Positions 1 through 8,127 of a stretch of DNA of 64,000 bases are shown here, piece after piece. The DNA lies in NCBI GenBank assembly GCA_005881575.1, contig VBCA01000009.1:1-64000 (forward strand), in the 5' to 3' direction. Every line of letters begins with the position of its first letter. Position 1 is the first letter of the stretch. The DNA comes from Betaproteobacteria bacterium. Lineage in GTDB: Bacteria; Pseudomonadota; Gammaproteobacteria; Burkholderiales; SG8-39. Made by a program: the position numbers and the translations under genes. The notes under the pieces are model-generated. The model saw only the letters and a list, made by a program, of their open reading frames with translations. It was not told the origin of the DNA and ran no database searches.

Positions 1-301
1 CCGACGCCGGCCAGCTACACCTGGACGGTGGATACCACGCCGCCGGATACCACGCCGCCTGACACGACCATCACGGCAGCGCCGCTCGCCGTCAGCATCA
101 GCAGCAGCGCCAGCTTCAGCTTCACGGCCACCGAGGCTGGCAGCACCTTCGCCTGCCAGCTCGACGCGAGTGCCTTCGCACCGTGCGTGAGCCCCAAGAG
201 CTATAGCGGTCTGGACCTCGGCACCCACAGCTTCCAGGTACGCGCCACCGATCCGGCCGGCAACACCGACCCGACGCCGGCGAGCTACACTTGGACAGTG
301 G
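1..301. repeat. 270-bp-period coding repeat (31-bp direct repeat at its borders)
   Basis: Bases 1-31 recur at 271-301 with three mismatches, a period of 270 bp (90 codons). This is the DNA-level trace of the tandem Ig-like domains; more copies should lie to the left of the window. Confidence 0.75.
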
Positions 302-330
302 TTCCCATTCTTCCTATTTTAGGGCTTTAA
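1..330 (+). CDS. C-terminal fragment of a secreted protein with tandem Ig-like repeats (5' end outside window)
   Basis: Frame 1 is open from the first base to TAA at 328-330, so only the last 109 residues are visible. They hold one full repeat of about 90 residues: a Thr/Pro/Asp linker (DTTPPDTT), a Ser-rich strand region, a Cys pair (FACQLD and APCV), then HSFQVRATDPAGN and the closing PASYTWTV. The same closing motif opens the window, so the repeat was tandem. This repeat type is known from large secreted or surface-exposed bacterial proteins. The chain ends ten residues after the repeat, with no sorting motif or membrane anchor that I recognise. A role in adhesion or ligand binding is only a guess. 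Confidence 0.7.
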   Translation, partial: PTPASYTWTVDTTPPDTTPPDTTITAAPLAVSISSSASFSFTATEAGSTFACQLDASAFAPCVSPKSYSGLDLGTHSFQVRATDPAGNTDPTPASYTWTVVPILPILGL

Positions 331-607
331 GCCCTACGACGAGACGTAGAGGAAGGTATATCACGCATAACGCATGGTTCGGCCTCAGTGTTTCAGTCCC
401 CGGTCGAGCTTTGCGGGCAACGCCAGTGGATTGTCTGCGCCGAAAGGTGAGAGAGCCTTGAGCAAAAAGGCCTTGAAGCTTTCGAGGCGAATCTAGGCGC
501 TCGCCGGGGCAGGGCCGCCACAATGTAGTATTTGTTGCGACCGAGCATAATTCCCAACGGGTTGCGCAAAGGCGATCCCTTTTCTCGGGCCTTACTTTCC
601 CATTCCC

Positions 608-2275
608 ATGCCTGACAACCCCAACCCGAAGCGCCCGCACAAGCTGGAGGACCATCTTCAGGGCCGTGATTACGATCACAGCCACGACGGGGACGAAGGG
701 GCTGACCATGACCACGATCACCACGAGGCGGACGGTCGTCTCGAGGACAACGCCTTGTGGATCCAGGATCATGTTTCGCTGCTCAGCGTAGGTATCGATA
801 TCGGCTCCTCGGGGACGCAGGTCATTTTTTCCCGCATCAACCTGCGGCGCATGGGAGAGGAGCTTTCGAGCCGTTACTTCGTCGTTTCCCGCGAGACGCT
901 GTTCCAGTCCCCGGTCTCCCTGACGCCTTATCGGAGCGAGGAGCTCATCGACGATGCCGAGCTTGGAGCCATCATCGACCGGGCTTTCTCCGATGCCGGG
1001 CTGCACCCGGACGACATCGACGCCGGGGTCGTGATCCTGACCGGCGAAGCTCTGCGGCGCGAGAACGCCGAGGCCATCGCAAGCGTGCTTGCAGAGCAGC
1101 GCGGTGAATTCGTCTGCGCCACCGCGGGCCATCACATGGAATCGATGCTCGCGGCCTTCGGCTCGGGGGCCGCTCGCGTATCTCACGACTCGGGAAAGCG
1201 CATACTCAACGTCGACATCGGCGGCGGCACGACCAAGCTCGCTCTGGTGGAACGGGGGAAGGTGATCGCCACCGCCGCCGTGCACGTGGGGGGCCGGCTG
1301 CTGGTCACCGACGAAGGGAGGCGCATCGTGCGGCTAGATCCGGCCGGGCGCCGTCTTGCCGCCCAGGCCGGATTTCATTGGAGCCGCGGCGATGTCGTCG
1401 ACGCCGCGGCCATGGAACGAGTCGCGGAGTGGATGGCCGAGGCCATACTCGCCTCGGTCTCGGAGCGCCCCTTCCCGGCCGAAGTGCAGGGCCTGTTCCT
1501 GACTGAGCCGCTTGCGGAGATGGAAGGGATCGACGGAGTGATGTTTTCCGGCGGTGTGGCTGAATACGTTTATCAGCGCGAGACGCGCGAATTCGGAGAC
1601 CTGGGGCTCCTGCTGGGCCGCGCGTTGCGAAGAAAGGTGGACGCCGGCGCCTTGCCCTGGCCGCTGCTGCCGCCCGGCGAGTGCATCCGCGCCACGGCCC
1701 TCGGAGCCTCCGAGTACAGCGTCCAGCTGAGCGGCAACACGATCTACATCTCGAATCCGGGGGCGCTACTGCCCAGGAAAAACCTGCAGGTGCTGCAGCC
1801 GTCCTACGTCTGCGAGGAGCACATCGATCCCAAGAAGCTTGCGGATGCGATCGGCGAACACTTCGAGGCTTTCGATCTCATCGAGGGCGAAAGCGAGGCG
1901 GCGCTCGCCCTGCGCTGGGAAGGAATTCCGTCCTATGAGCGAATCGCCGCTTTCGCGTTGGGTATCCGGAACGGACTGGAGAACACCCTTGCGAAGGGCA
2001 TGCCCCTCTACATCATGGTCGACGGGGACATCGCGCAAACACTCGGCGCCATCCTCCGCGACGAAATGGGCGTTGACAGTGAAATTCTCGTCATCGACGG
2101 CGTCGTCCTCTGGGATTTCGACTACATCGATCTGGGGCGGATCCGGATGCCGTCGCAAACCGTTCCTGTGACCGTGAAGTCCCTGGTGTTCAGCGAGGAC
2201 CCGCGCTCCCCGCGCGGGCGCGCGCACCGCCACGGTCACGAGCGTCACGGTCACCACCGGGTTCCGCCAGGCTGA
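608..2275 (+). CDS. EutA-like ASKHA ATPase (ethanolamine ammonia-lyase reactivase family) with His-rich ends
   Basis: The 555-residue protein matches EutA, the ATP-dependent reactivase of B12-dependent ethanolamine ammonia-lyase. It carries the phosphate-1 motif VGIDIGSSGTQVIFSR (about residues 61-76), the phosphate-2 motif NVDIGGGTTK (201-210), an adenosine motif VMFSGGVAEY (311-320), and the family's C-terminal stretch DYIDLG...VPVTVKSL. It is longer than enteric EutA (about 467 residues). About 50 extra N-terminal residues contain a His/Asp-rich segment (22-40), and the last 16 residues are also His-rich, as in metal-handling proteins. No eutB, eutC or microcompartment gene is nearby; three cupin genes follow instead. 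The true substrate is therefore open. The 277-bp upstream gap shows no clear promoter, and the ATG lacks a good ribosome site. Confidence 0.8.
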   Translation: MPDNPNPKRPHKLEDHLQGRDYDHSHDGDEGADHDHDHHEADGRLEDNALWIQDHVSLLSVGIDIGSSGTQVIFSRINLRRMGEELSSRYFVVSRETLFQSPVSLTPYRSEELIDDAELGAIIDRAFSDAGLHPDDIDAGVVILTGEALRRENAEAIASVLAEQRGEFVCATAGHHMESMLAAFGSGAARVSHDSGKRILNVDIGGGTTKLALVERGKVIATAAVHVGGRLLVTDEGRRIVRLDPAGRRLAAQAGFHWSRGDVVDAAAMERVAEWMAEAILASVSERPFPAEVQGLFLTEPLAEMEGIDGVMFSGGVAEYVYQRETREFGDLGLLLGRALRRKVDAGALPWPLLPPGECIRATALGASEYSVQLSGNTIYISNPGALLPRKNLQVLQPSYVCEEHIDPKKLADAIGEHFEAFDLIEGESEAALALRWEGIPSYERIAAFALGIRNGLENTLAKGMPLYIMVDGDIAQTLGAILRDEMGVDSEILVIDGVVLWDFDYIDLGRIRMPSQTVPVTVKSLVFSEDPRSPRGRAHRHGHERHGHHRVPPG

Positions 2276-2321
2276 ACGCGGCACGCGGGAAATGCGGCCG
2301 CAAGCCCTTAAAGCGGAAGGG

Positions 2322-2327
2322 TATAAT
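2322..2327 (+). promoter_or_regulatory. Candidate -10 element of the cupin operon
   Basis: A perfect TATAAT lies between the eutA-like stop (2275) and the first cupin start (2349). No convincing -35 hexamer is found 16-18 bp upstream, so the promoter may be weak or activator-dependent. It suggests the cupins can be transcribed separately from the EutA-like gene. Confidence 0.4.
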
Positions 2328-2348
2328 GTCGGCACGAAGGAGAGGCAG

Positions 2349-2903
2349 ATGGGCGTCGAATCGCACTACAGCAGCAAGAAAAACCGCGTATTTGTGCGGG
2401 CGATCACCGGGCATTACAAACTCAAGGACGAGCTGGCACGGCTGCGCGCACTGCCTCGCGTGCGCAAGGGCAACCAGATCAAGTTCATCGACGGTCCACA
2501 GGCGTATAGCCGCCACTACGTCGAACCCCACGACGGGATCACCCAGACCCTGCACATTCACCTCGAGGAATACGGTCCCGGGGGCAAGTCCCAGAAACAC
2601 GGCCACGTCAACGAGGCGGCGTTCTACATTCTCGACGGCAAGGGTTACGAGGTCCACGACGGGATCCGGTACGACTGGCAGGCCGGGGATGTGGCAGTGG
2701 TCCACAACAACTGCGTACACCAGCACTTCAACGCCGATTCTGCCAAGCCGGCACGCGCGCTCGTGCTGAAGACCAAGCCGATGTACATGTTCCTGAACAT
2801 GCTGTTCCAGCACCTTGTCGAGCCTCGTCCCACCGAGCCGGCCCCTGGCGGGCAGGGATTCGAGGCGAGGGAAGCAGAGGTCGATTACAACCATGCGAAA
2901 TGA
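2349..2903 (+). CDS. Single-domain cupin protein
   Basis: The 184-residue protein has one cupin barrel. Motif 1 supplies H84, H86 and E89 (KHGHVNE) and motif 2 supplies H124 in the signature HQHFN, a plausible Fe/Mn/Ni site. I place the start at 2349 because AAGGAGAGG sits just before it; an in-frame ATG at 2292 has no such site and would overlap the putative promoter. It is the first of three cupin genes that share the HQHFN signature. Cupins of this kind include ring-cleaving dioxygenases such as gentisate dioxygenase as well as isomerases and sugar-binding proteins; the substrate here is unknown. Confidence 0.75.
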   Translation: MGVESHYSSKKNRVFVRAITGHYKLKDELARLRALPRVRKGNQIKFIDGPQAYSRHYVEPHDGITQTLHIHLEEYGPGGKSQKHGHVNEAAFYILDGKGYEVHDGIRYDWQAGDVAVVHNNCVHQHFNADSAKPARALVLKTKPMYMFLNMLFQHLVEPRPTEPAPGGQGFEAREAEVDYNHAK

Positions 2904-2935
2904 CGAACGCGTGACGACTGCGAAGGAGAAACGAA

Positions 2936-3550
2936 ATGGCCTGGGGTGAATCGAAAGCCTGGTTGCGCGGAACGGCGAGTGGAAAGCTGTACCAGGCGTT
3001 GCTGGACGACGCGCTCGATCAGCCGGTGCGCAACGCCAAGCGCAAGAAGATCGTGCATCCGGAAGAGATGCCGTGGGAGATGTCCCGGCAGGGCTTGCTC
3101 AAGCATCTGTTGAACGAGCAGATGAACACGCGCATGGAAACGGTGGACGCGTACATGCAGATCATTCCGCCGGGGAGCCGCTCGGGCAAGCACCGTCACC
3201 TCGCGGAGGAGTGCTTGTACGTCGTGGAAGGCCGCGGTTACGACCTGCACCAGGACTGCGACGTGGAGATCACCGACACCTACCACTGGAAGCCTCAAGA
3301 CGAAGTGAAGCGCTACGAGTGGGAAGCGGGGGACGTGATCTACATTCCGCCCAACACCATCCACCAGCATTTCAACGCGGATCCACAGCGTCCCGCGAGA
3401 CTCATCTCCGCGACCAACCGCATTTACAAATACTGCGGATTGAACGACCTCGAGCAATTGGAGGACGCGCCGGAGTACGACTCCAAGGTCGTGCTCGACG
3501 CGGATCTCATCAAGCAATACCTCGCGGGGAAGGTCAAGGAGCCCGCCTGA
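2936..3550 (+). CDS. Single-domain cupin protein
   Basis: The 204-residue protein starts at an ATG preceded by a good ribosome site (GAAGGAGAAACGAA). The cupin core contains HRHLAEE (H86, H88, E91/E92) and NTIHQHFNAD (H143), an intact metal site. Between the two motifs is a longer loop (DCDVEITDTYHWKP) than in the first cupin. It follows the first cupin by 32 bp and is evidently co-transcribed with it. The N-terminal 60 residues are Lys/Arg-rich and helical in character. Enzymatic activity is likely but the substrate is not evident. Confidence 0.75.
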   Translation: MAWGESKAWLRGTASGKLYQALLDDALDQPVRNAKRKKIVHPEEMPWEMSRQGLLKHLLNEQMNTRMETVDAYMQIIPPGSRSGKHRHLAEECLYVVEGRGYDLHQDCDVEITDTYHWKPQDEVKRYEWEAGDVIYIPPNTIHQHFNADPQRPARLISATNRIYKYCGLNDLEQLEDAPEYDSKVVLDADLIKQYLAGKVKEPA

Positions 3551-3635
3551 AGGTCGGCGGGGCGCCGGTCTCGGGCGGTGGCTCGAGGCTGTCCAGGCGA
3601 AACAAATCCTATTGGTACAGGCGCAGGAGCATTTC

Positions 3636-4754
3636 ATGGCTAGAGACGCTATCGTCCCGGAAGAATTCGCAAAGAAGTTCGCGACCGAAAAAGACACGCC
3701 GTACGCGCGCTGGGTGCGAAGCGAGGGTCTGGACATCATCGGCGCGCACTACGTTGCGAACCTGCGCACCGTTGCGCTGAAGCCTTGGGCACGGCGCGGA
3801 GGGTCCGGGGTCTATCTCAATCACGACGCCTCGCGGACCTCGAACGACTGCTACGTGTGCGAAATCCCGGCAGGGGCGAAGCTCGCGCCGCAGCGACAGC
3901 TGTTCGAGGAGATGATCTACGTATTGACCGGCCGCGGCTCGACGACGGTTTGGAACGACGCCGGCCAGCGCATCACCTTCGAATGGAAAGCGGGCTCGCT
4001 GTTTGCGATCCCCTTGAATGCCTGGCACCAGCATTTCAACGGATCAGGCAGAGAGCCGGCGCGCTACGTGGCGGTAACCAACGGGCCCGCGGTCATCAAC
4101 CTCTATGAGGATGTCGAGTTCGTATTCAACACGAAATACGATTTCAAGAACCGCTTTTCCGGCGAGCCGGACTACTTCAGCAACAAGGGCGAGCAGAAGG
4201 GCCTGCTGCTACAGACGAACTTCGTCGCCGACGCCGTCAACTTGCCGCTCATTTCCGCCAAGGAGCGCGGCGCGGGTGGCGGGCACATCCGCTTCAATAT
4301 GGCGCGGGGTTCGATGAACAGCCATATCTCACAGTTTCCCATCGGCACGTACAAGAAAGCACACGCGCACGGCCCCGGCGCGCATGTGATCGTGCTCTCC
4401 GGGGAGGGCTATAGCCTGATGTGGCCCGAGGGCGACGAGCCGCGCCGTTACGACTGGCAGGTCGGAACGATGATCGTGCCGCCGAACATGTGGTTCCACC
4501 AGCATTTCAATACGGGCACGGCCCCGGCTCGCTATCTGGCGTTCAAGCACGAAGCCACGTCGATTCGGAACGAACAAGGGGTTCCCAAAGCCTGGATCAG
4601 CAGGCGCATGGGCGGCGACCAGATCGACTACGTCGACGAAAAGCCGGAGATTCGCAGGCTGTTTACCGAGGCGCTCGCCAAGCACGACTTGAAGCCGCGG
4701 ATGGAGGAGGCCTACAGGGCGGAACTGGCCGAATCGGCGTCCAAAGCGGCTTAA
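3636..4754 (+). CDS. Bicupin protein; N-terminal cupin lacks the HxH ligands
   Basis: The 372-residue protein has two cupin domains. In the C-terminal domain KAHAHGPGAH (H243, H245) and FHQHFN (H288, H290) give a normal metal site. In the N-terminal domain the usual HxH is replaced by Q86-R87-Q88, although E91 and the later H131/H133 (WHQHFN) remain, so this half may be structural or bind a different ligand. The start at 3636 is chosen for the GGAG six bases upstream; a TTG at 3612 is less likely. The bicupin layout resembles gentisate dioxygenase-like proteins. It closes the EutA-like/cupin group. Confidence 0.75.
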   Translation: MARDAIVPEEFAKKFATEKDTPYARWVRSEGLDIIGAHYVANLRTVALKPWARRGGSGVYLNHDASRTSNDCYVCEIPAGAKLAPQRQLFEEMIYVLTGRGSTTVWNDAGQRITFEWKAGSLFAIPLNAWHQHFNGSGREPARYVAVTNGPAVINLYEDVEFVFNTKYDFKNRFSGEPDYFSNKGEQKGLLLQTNFVADAVNLPLISAKERGAGGGHIRFNMARGSMNSHISQFPIGTYKKAHAHGPGAHVIVLSGEGYSLMWPEGDEPRRYDWQVGTMIVPPNMWFHQHFNTGTAPARYLAFKHEATSIRNEQGVPKAWISRRMGGDQIDYVDEKPEIRRLFTEALAKHDLKPRMEEAYRAELAESASKAA

Positions 4755-4832
4755 GCGCTGAATCTGGCGTAGCTCGGAATTTTCCGGCACAATCCGCTGC
4801 AGTTTCCAAGCATGGAGAGTCGGAGACGTTTT

Positions 4833-5426
4833 ATGGCGGGCGAAATTCCGCTGATTCTGACCCTGGATAATCACGGGGTTCCCCACCGCTGGGTCAACTG
4901 GCAGCAGGCGTGCTTTTACTACGCGAAGAACCTGGTGGCGTGGACGCTCGGCGAACAGGAGTTCGTTTTCCACGGCGGCATCTCCCGGGCGACGGGCAGG
5001 CGCTCGAGCATCACGGCGCGTTCGATCATCGCGATCAAGGGCAAGGCGATGGCGATGAAAGGCTTCAATCAGGTGCCGCCGCTCAACAACCGCGAGCTGT
5101 TTCGCCGCGACCGCCATATCTGTGCGTATTGCGGAGGGGGATTCAGCTTCCTGCGGCTGACTCGGGACCATATTCGCCCGGTGTCGCGCGGCGGCACCGA
5201 CACCTGGATGAACGTGGTCACGGCGTGCCGGGCCTGCAACGGAATCAAGCGCAACCGCGTGCCGGAAGAATCGGGCCTTGAGCTTCTGTACGCGCCCTAC
5301 GTGCCGAACAAGGCGGAGTACCTCATCCTCACCAACCGGAAGATTCTCGCGGACCAGATGGAATTCCTGGTCCAGCACGTCTCGTCCCACAGTCGCGTAC
5401 TCACCCTGGCCGGCGCGGTGGCCTAG
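4833..5426 (+). CDS. HNH endonuclease family protein
   Basis: The 197-residue protein carries a Cys4-type HNH domain in its centre: C97-x2-C100, the D112-H113 pair in TRDHIRPVSRGG, N127, then C132-x2-C135 (ACRACN). The fold is a beta-beta-alpha metal nuclease. Stand-alone proteins of this kind are widespread in proteobacteria and their cellular targets are mostly unknown. ATG 4833 is preferred because GGAG lies seven bases before it; ATG 4812 has no ribosome site. No restriction or toxin partner is adjacent, so a housekeeping role is as likely as a defence role. Confidence 0.75.
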   Translation: MAGEIPLILTLDNHGVPHRWVNWQQACFYYAKNLVAWTLGEQEFVFHGGISRATGRRSSITARSIIAIKGKAMAMKGFNQVPPLNNRELFRRDRHICAYCGGGFSFLRLTRDHIRPVSRGGTDTWMNVVTACRACNGIKRNRVPEESGLELLYAPYVPNKAEYLILTNRKILADQMEFLVQHVSSHSRVLTLAGAVA

Positions 5427-5460
5427 CCGCGCGGCGCAGCGCCCTCATCGTCCGAGCGCC

Positions 5461-6474
5461 GTGCAGGATTTCTGGCGCAATTCCGGGTTTCACCTGCTCG
5501 AGCGCGACAGCGAGGGACGCCTCTCCGTCACCGACGATTTCCTGCGGGCCTACCTGATGCGCCCGGAGATCCGGCCCGCGGAAGAGTCCGGGCCGAACGA
5601 GATCGCTTTGCACGAGGCGCTCATGGACGAGCCGCGCCGGGACCCGCCCGCGTCGGCTCTGCAGTCAATCGAGGACGCGGACGCCCGTGACAACTACCGC
5701 ATCCTGCTCGCGTTCCTCGGGAGACTGAAGCGCGCGGCGTCGCTGGAATCCTGCTACCTGGAGATTTTTTCGGGCGAAGAGGTCGCGGTCCCGCCGCTTT
5801 TCATCGACCAGCTCGCGCAGATCATCGTACGCAGCATTCTCCAGGGCTGCGACGACGCGCTCGAGCCGCGCGCGGGAGAACTCTTCTTCCGGGAACAGAA
5901 GGCGAGCACCGACGACGGTGCGGTGATGCTCGCGGACCTCGAGACCGTTGAGATGCACGCCTCGGGCCGCAGCCTCGGCAGCCTGGGTCGCCTCATCGTC
6001 GAATCCCAGGCGTCGCTCGCGACCGTAAACCTCGAAGTGCTCGATACGGAAAATGCCCAGGCGTACTGGCTGCGCGATCAGCGTCACGATTTCGTGATCA
6101 GCATGAATTTTGGGCGAGCCGCGAACCGGGCGTTCTGCCGCGTGATGGAGAAGTGGATACTGCATTTCTTCGGCGTCGCGGTGAGCGTCGGGCCTTTGCG
6201 CGCGATCGAGGACCGCGGCTGGGCCTGGCACATCGGCCTGGACTCTGAGTCGACCGCGATGCTCAACGGTCTGTGGCGTGGAGAGGAGATCGAGCCCGGG
6301 ACGCTCAGGCGCATGCTCGCTCTGTTCCGGCTGGATTTCGAAGACCCCGCGTCGATGCGCGCCGACCTCGCGGGCAAGCCTGTATACATGGCATTGTCGA
6401 TGAACGAGAACGGGGTGGTCCGCATGAAGCCGCAGAATCTTCTCCTCAATCTGCCGCTCGCCTCGTGCGCGTGA
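5461..6474 (+). CDS. DUF6352 family protein
   Basis: The 337-residue protein begins with a GTG and the family-like opening QDFWRNSGFHLLERD. It contains the block DARDNYRILLAFL and VPPLFIDQLAQIIVRSIL that I associate with DUF6352, a family of unknown function found in beta- and gammaproteobacteria. No catalytic motif, signal peptide or membrane segment is visible. The stop overlaps the GTG of the next gene (GTGA), so it is translationally linked to the AlkA-like glycosylase. The open frame extends upstream to 5278, but that part overlaps the HNH gene and is not family-like. Confidence 0.65.
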   Translation: MQDFWRNSGFHLLERDSEGRLSVTDDFLRAYLMRPEIRPAEESGPNEIALHEALMDEPRRDPPASALQSIEDADARDNYRILLAFLGRLKRAASLESCYLEIFSGEEVAVPPLFIDQLAQIIVRSILQGCDDALEPRAGELFFREQKASTDDGAVMLADLETVEMHASGRSLGSLGRLIVESQASLATVNLEVLDTENAQAYWLRDQRHDFVISMNFGRAANRAFCRVMEKWILHFFGVAVSVGPLRAIEDRGWAWHIGLDSESTAMLNGLWRGEEIEPGTLRRMLALFRLDFEDPASMRADLAGKPVYMALSMNENGVVRMKPQNLLLNLPLASCA

Positions 6475-7106
6475 AGCGGCGCAAGCTTGCCGCGCCGGCT
6501 TACTGGATGCGGGCCAAGCGCGCGCTCGCGCGCCGCGATGCCGTGCTCGCGGAGATCATCCGCGATCACCCTCGCATCGCGCTCGAGCCCCGCGGCGAGC
6601 CGTTCTTCACGCTTGCGCGCTCGATCGTCGGCCAGCAGATTTCGGTCAAAGCCGCCGCGAGCATCTGGGCGCGCGTCGTCGCGCTCGCTCCCCGAGTGCT
6701 TCCCGAGCAGCTCATCGATGCGGGACACGCGCGGCTCATCGGCTGCGGCCTGTCCAGGCGCAAGGCCGAGTATCTCGGCGGGCTCGCCCGCCATTTCGTC
6801 CGCGGGACCCTGCACGTTGCCGCCTGGGCCGAGATGGATGACGAGGCCGTGATCGCCGAGCTCGTCCAGGTTCGCGGCATCGGCCGTTGGACCGCGGAAA
6901 TGTTCCTGATGTTTTGCCTGTTGCGCCCCAATGTGCTGCCGTTGGACGATCTGGGTCTGCAGCGTGCCATCTGTCTGAATTATTTCCGCGGCAGGTCGGT
7001 GTCGCTTCGGACGATGCGCAAGATCGCCTCGGTCTGGGACCCTTGGCGCTCGGTCGCAACCTGGTATCTCTGGCGCAGCCTAGATCCGATCCCGGTCGAA
7101 TATTGA
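6471..7106 (+). CDS. DNA-3-methyladenine glycosylase II (AlkA/HhH-GPD family)
   Basis: This 211-residue protein belongs to the HhH-GPD superfamily that excises alkylated bases in base-excision repair. It shows [13 protein letters not shown] (about 46-58), the helix-hairpin-helix [17 protein letters not shown] (132-148), and the GPD loop with the catalytic Asp in LPLDDLGL (D159/D160). It lacks the N-terminal beta domain of E. coli AlkA, as do many short bacterial homologues. The GTG start overlaps the preceding stop by four bases. The same family includes MPG II-type enzymes, so the exact lesion range is inferred. Confidence 0.85.
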   Translation: MKRRKLAAPAYWMRAKRALARRDAVLAEIIRDHPRIALEPRGEPFFTLARSIVGQQISVKAAASIWARVVALAPRVLPEQLIDAGHARLIGCGLSRRKAEYLGGLARHFVRGTLHVAAWAEMDDEAVIAELVQVRGIGRWTAEMFLMFCLLRPNVLPLDDLGLQRAICLNYFRGRSVSLRTMRKIASVWDPWRSVATWYLWRSLDPIPVEY

Positions 7107-7158
7107 GATCGACCAAGGGTGCTACGGGCTTCGGGTACAATGGCCTCGGGGTTTTCCT

Positions 7159-8127
7159 ATGAAAACGGCGTTTCTCGATTTCGAGCAGCCGATCGCCGAG
7201 CTCGAGGCGAAAATCGAGGAGCTGCGCTTTGCGCAGGACGAGTCTGCGACCGACATCTCCGAGGAAATCCAGCGCCTGCAGAAAAAGAGCGCCGCGCTCA
7301 CCAAGGAGATCTATGGAAAGCTCACGCCTTGGCAGGTCGCTCAAGTGGCGCGGCATCCGCAGCGTCCGTACACGCTCGATTATGTCGCGGCTCTGTTTTC
7401 CGATTTCGAGGAATTGCACGGCGACCGCTCGTTTGCCGACGATCCCTCGATCGTCGGAGGTCTTGCCCGTTTCAACGGGCAGTCGGCGGTCGTGATCGGC
7501 CATCAAAAGGGACGCGATACCAAGGAAAAGATCTTCCGCAACTTCGGCATGCCCCGGCCGGAAGGCTACCGCAAGGCCATGCGGCTCATGCGGCTCGCGG
7601 AAAGGTTCGGCATCCCGGTCTTGAGCTTCGTCGATACGCCCGGGGCGTATCCGGGGATCGGAGCGGAAGAGCGCGGGCAGGCCGAGGCGATCGGCCGCAA
7701 CCTCTACGTGATGGCGGAATTGAGGGTGCCGTTCGTTTGCACCGTCATCGGCGAGGGCGGTTCGGGCGGAGCGCTCGCGATCGCCGTGGGCGACGTCGTG
7801 ATGATGCTGCAGTACGCGACTTACTCGGTGATTTCACCAGAGGGCTGCGCTTCGATCTTGTGGAAGAGCGCCGACAGGGCGCCTGAGGCGGCAGAAACGC
7901 TCGGCATCACCGCCAGCCGTCTGAAGACTCTCGGATTGATCGACAGGATCGTCAACGAACCTCTGGGCGGCGCGCACCGCGATCCGGCCGCCATGGCTCA
8001 AAGCCTGAAGAAAGCGCTCGCCGACGCGCTGCGCAGTCTTGCCGACAAGCGCCCGCAGGAACTCGTCGAGGAGCGTTTCGAGCGCCTGATGGGCTATGGG
8101 AAGTTCAAGGAACTCGAGCTCAAGTGA
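7159..8127 (+). CDS. accA: Acetyl-CoA carboxylase carboxyltransferase subunit alpha
   Basis: The 322-residue protein is the usual length of AccA, which with AccD transfers carboxyl from biotin to acetyl-CoA in the first step of fatty-acid synthesis. It has the typical N-terminus ([19 protein letters not shown]), the [12 protein letters not shown] motif, and the crotonase-fold oxyanion regions VDTPGAYPG and [11 protein letters not shown], followed by [14 protein letters not shown]. The gene precedes tilS, a common betaproteobacterial pairing. No strong promoter was identified in the 52-bp gap before it. Confidence 0.97.
   Translation: MKTAFLDFEQPIAELEAKIEELRFAQDESATDISEEIQRLQKKSAALTKEIYGKLTPWQVAQVARHPQRPYTLDYVAALFSDFEELHGDRSFADDPSIVGGLARFNGQSAVVIGHQKGRDTKEKIFRNFGMPRPEGYRKAMRLMRLAERFGIPVLSFVDTPGAYPGIGAEERGQAEAIGRNLYVMAELRVPFVCTVIGEGGSGGALAIAVGDVVMMLQYATYSVISPEGCASILWKSADRAPEAAETLGITASRLKTLGLIDRIVNEPLGGAHRDPAAMAQSLKKALADALRSLADKRPQELVEERFERLMGYGKFKELELK

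Noticed and set aside
320-336. Perfect palindrome TAGGGCTTTAAGCCCTA around the first stop codon
   Set aside because: It has no following T run on either strand and only a one-base loop, so it does not qualify as a terminator; no other role could be supported.
314-1285. 323-residue minus-strand reading frame across the eutA-like gene
   Set aside because: No recognisable domain, and it is antisense to a well-supported ATPase; a high-GC shadow frame.
4833-5426. HNH protein as part of a defence or homing system
   Set aside because: No methyltransferase, toxin, intron or phage gene is adjacent, and neighbours are housekeeping genes.
7103-7141. TTGAGA and TACAAT before accA as a promoter
   Set aside because: The spacer is 27 bp, far from the 16-18 bp needed, and the -10 is only 17 bp from the start codon.
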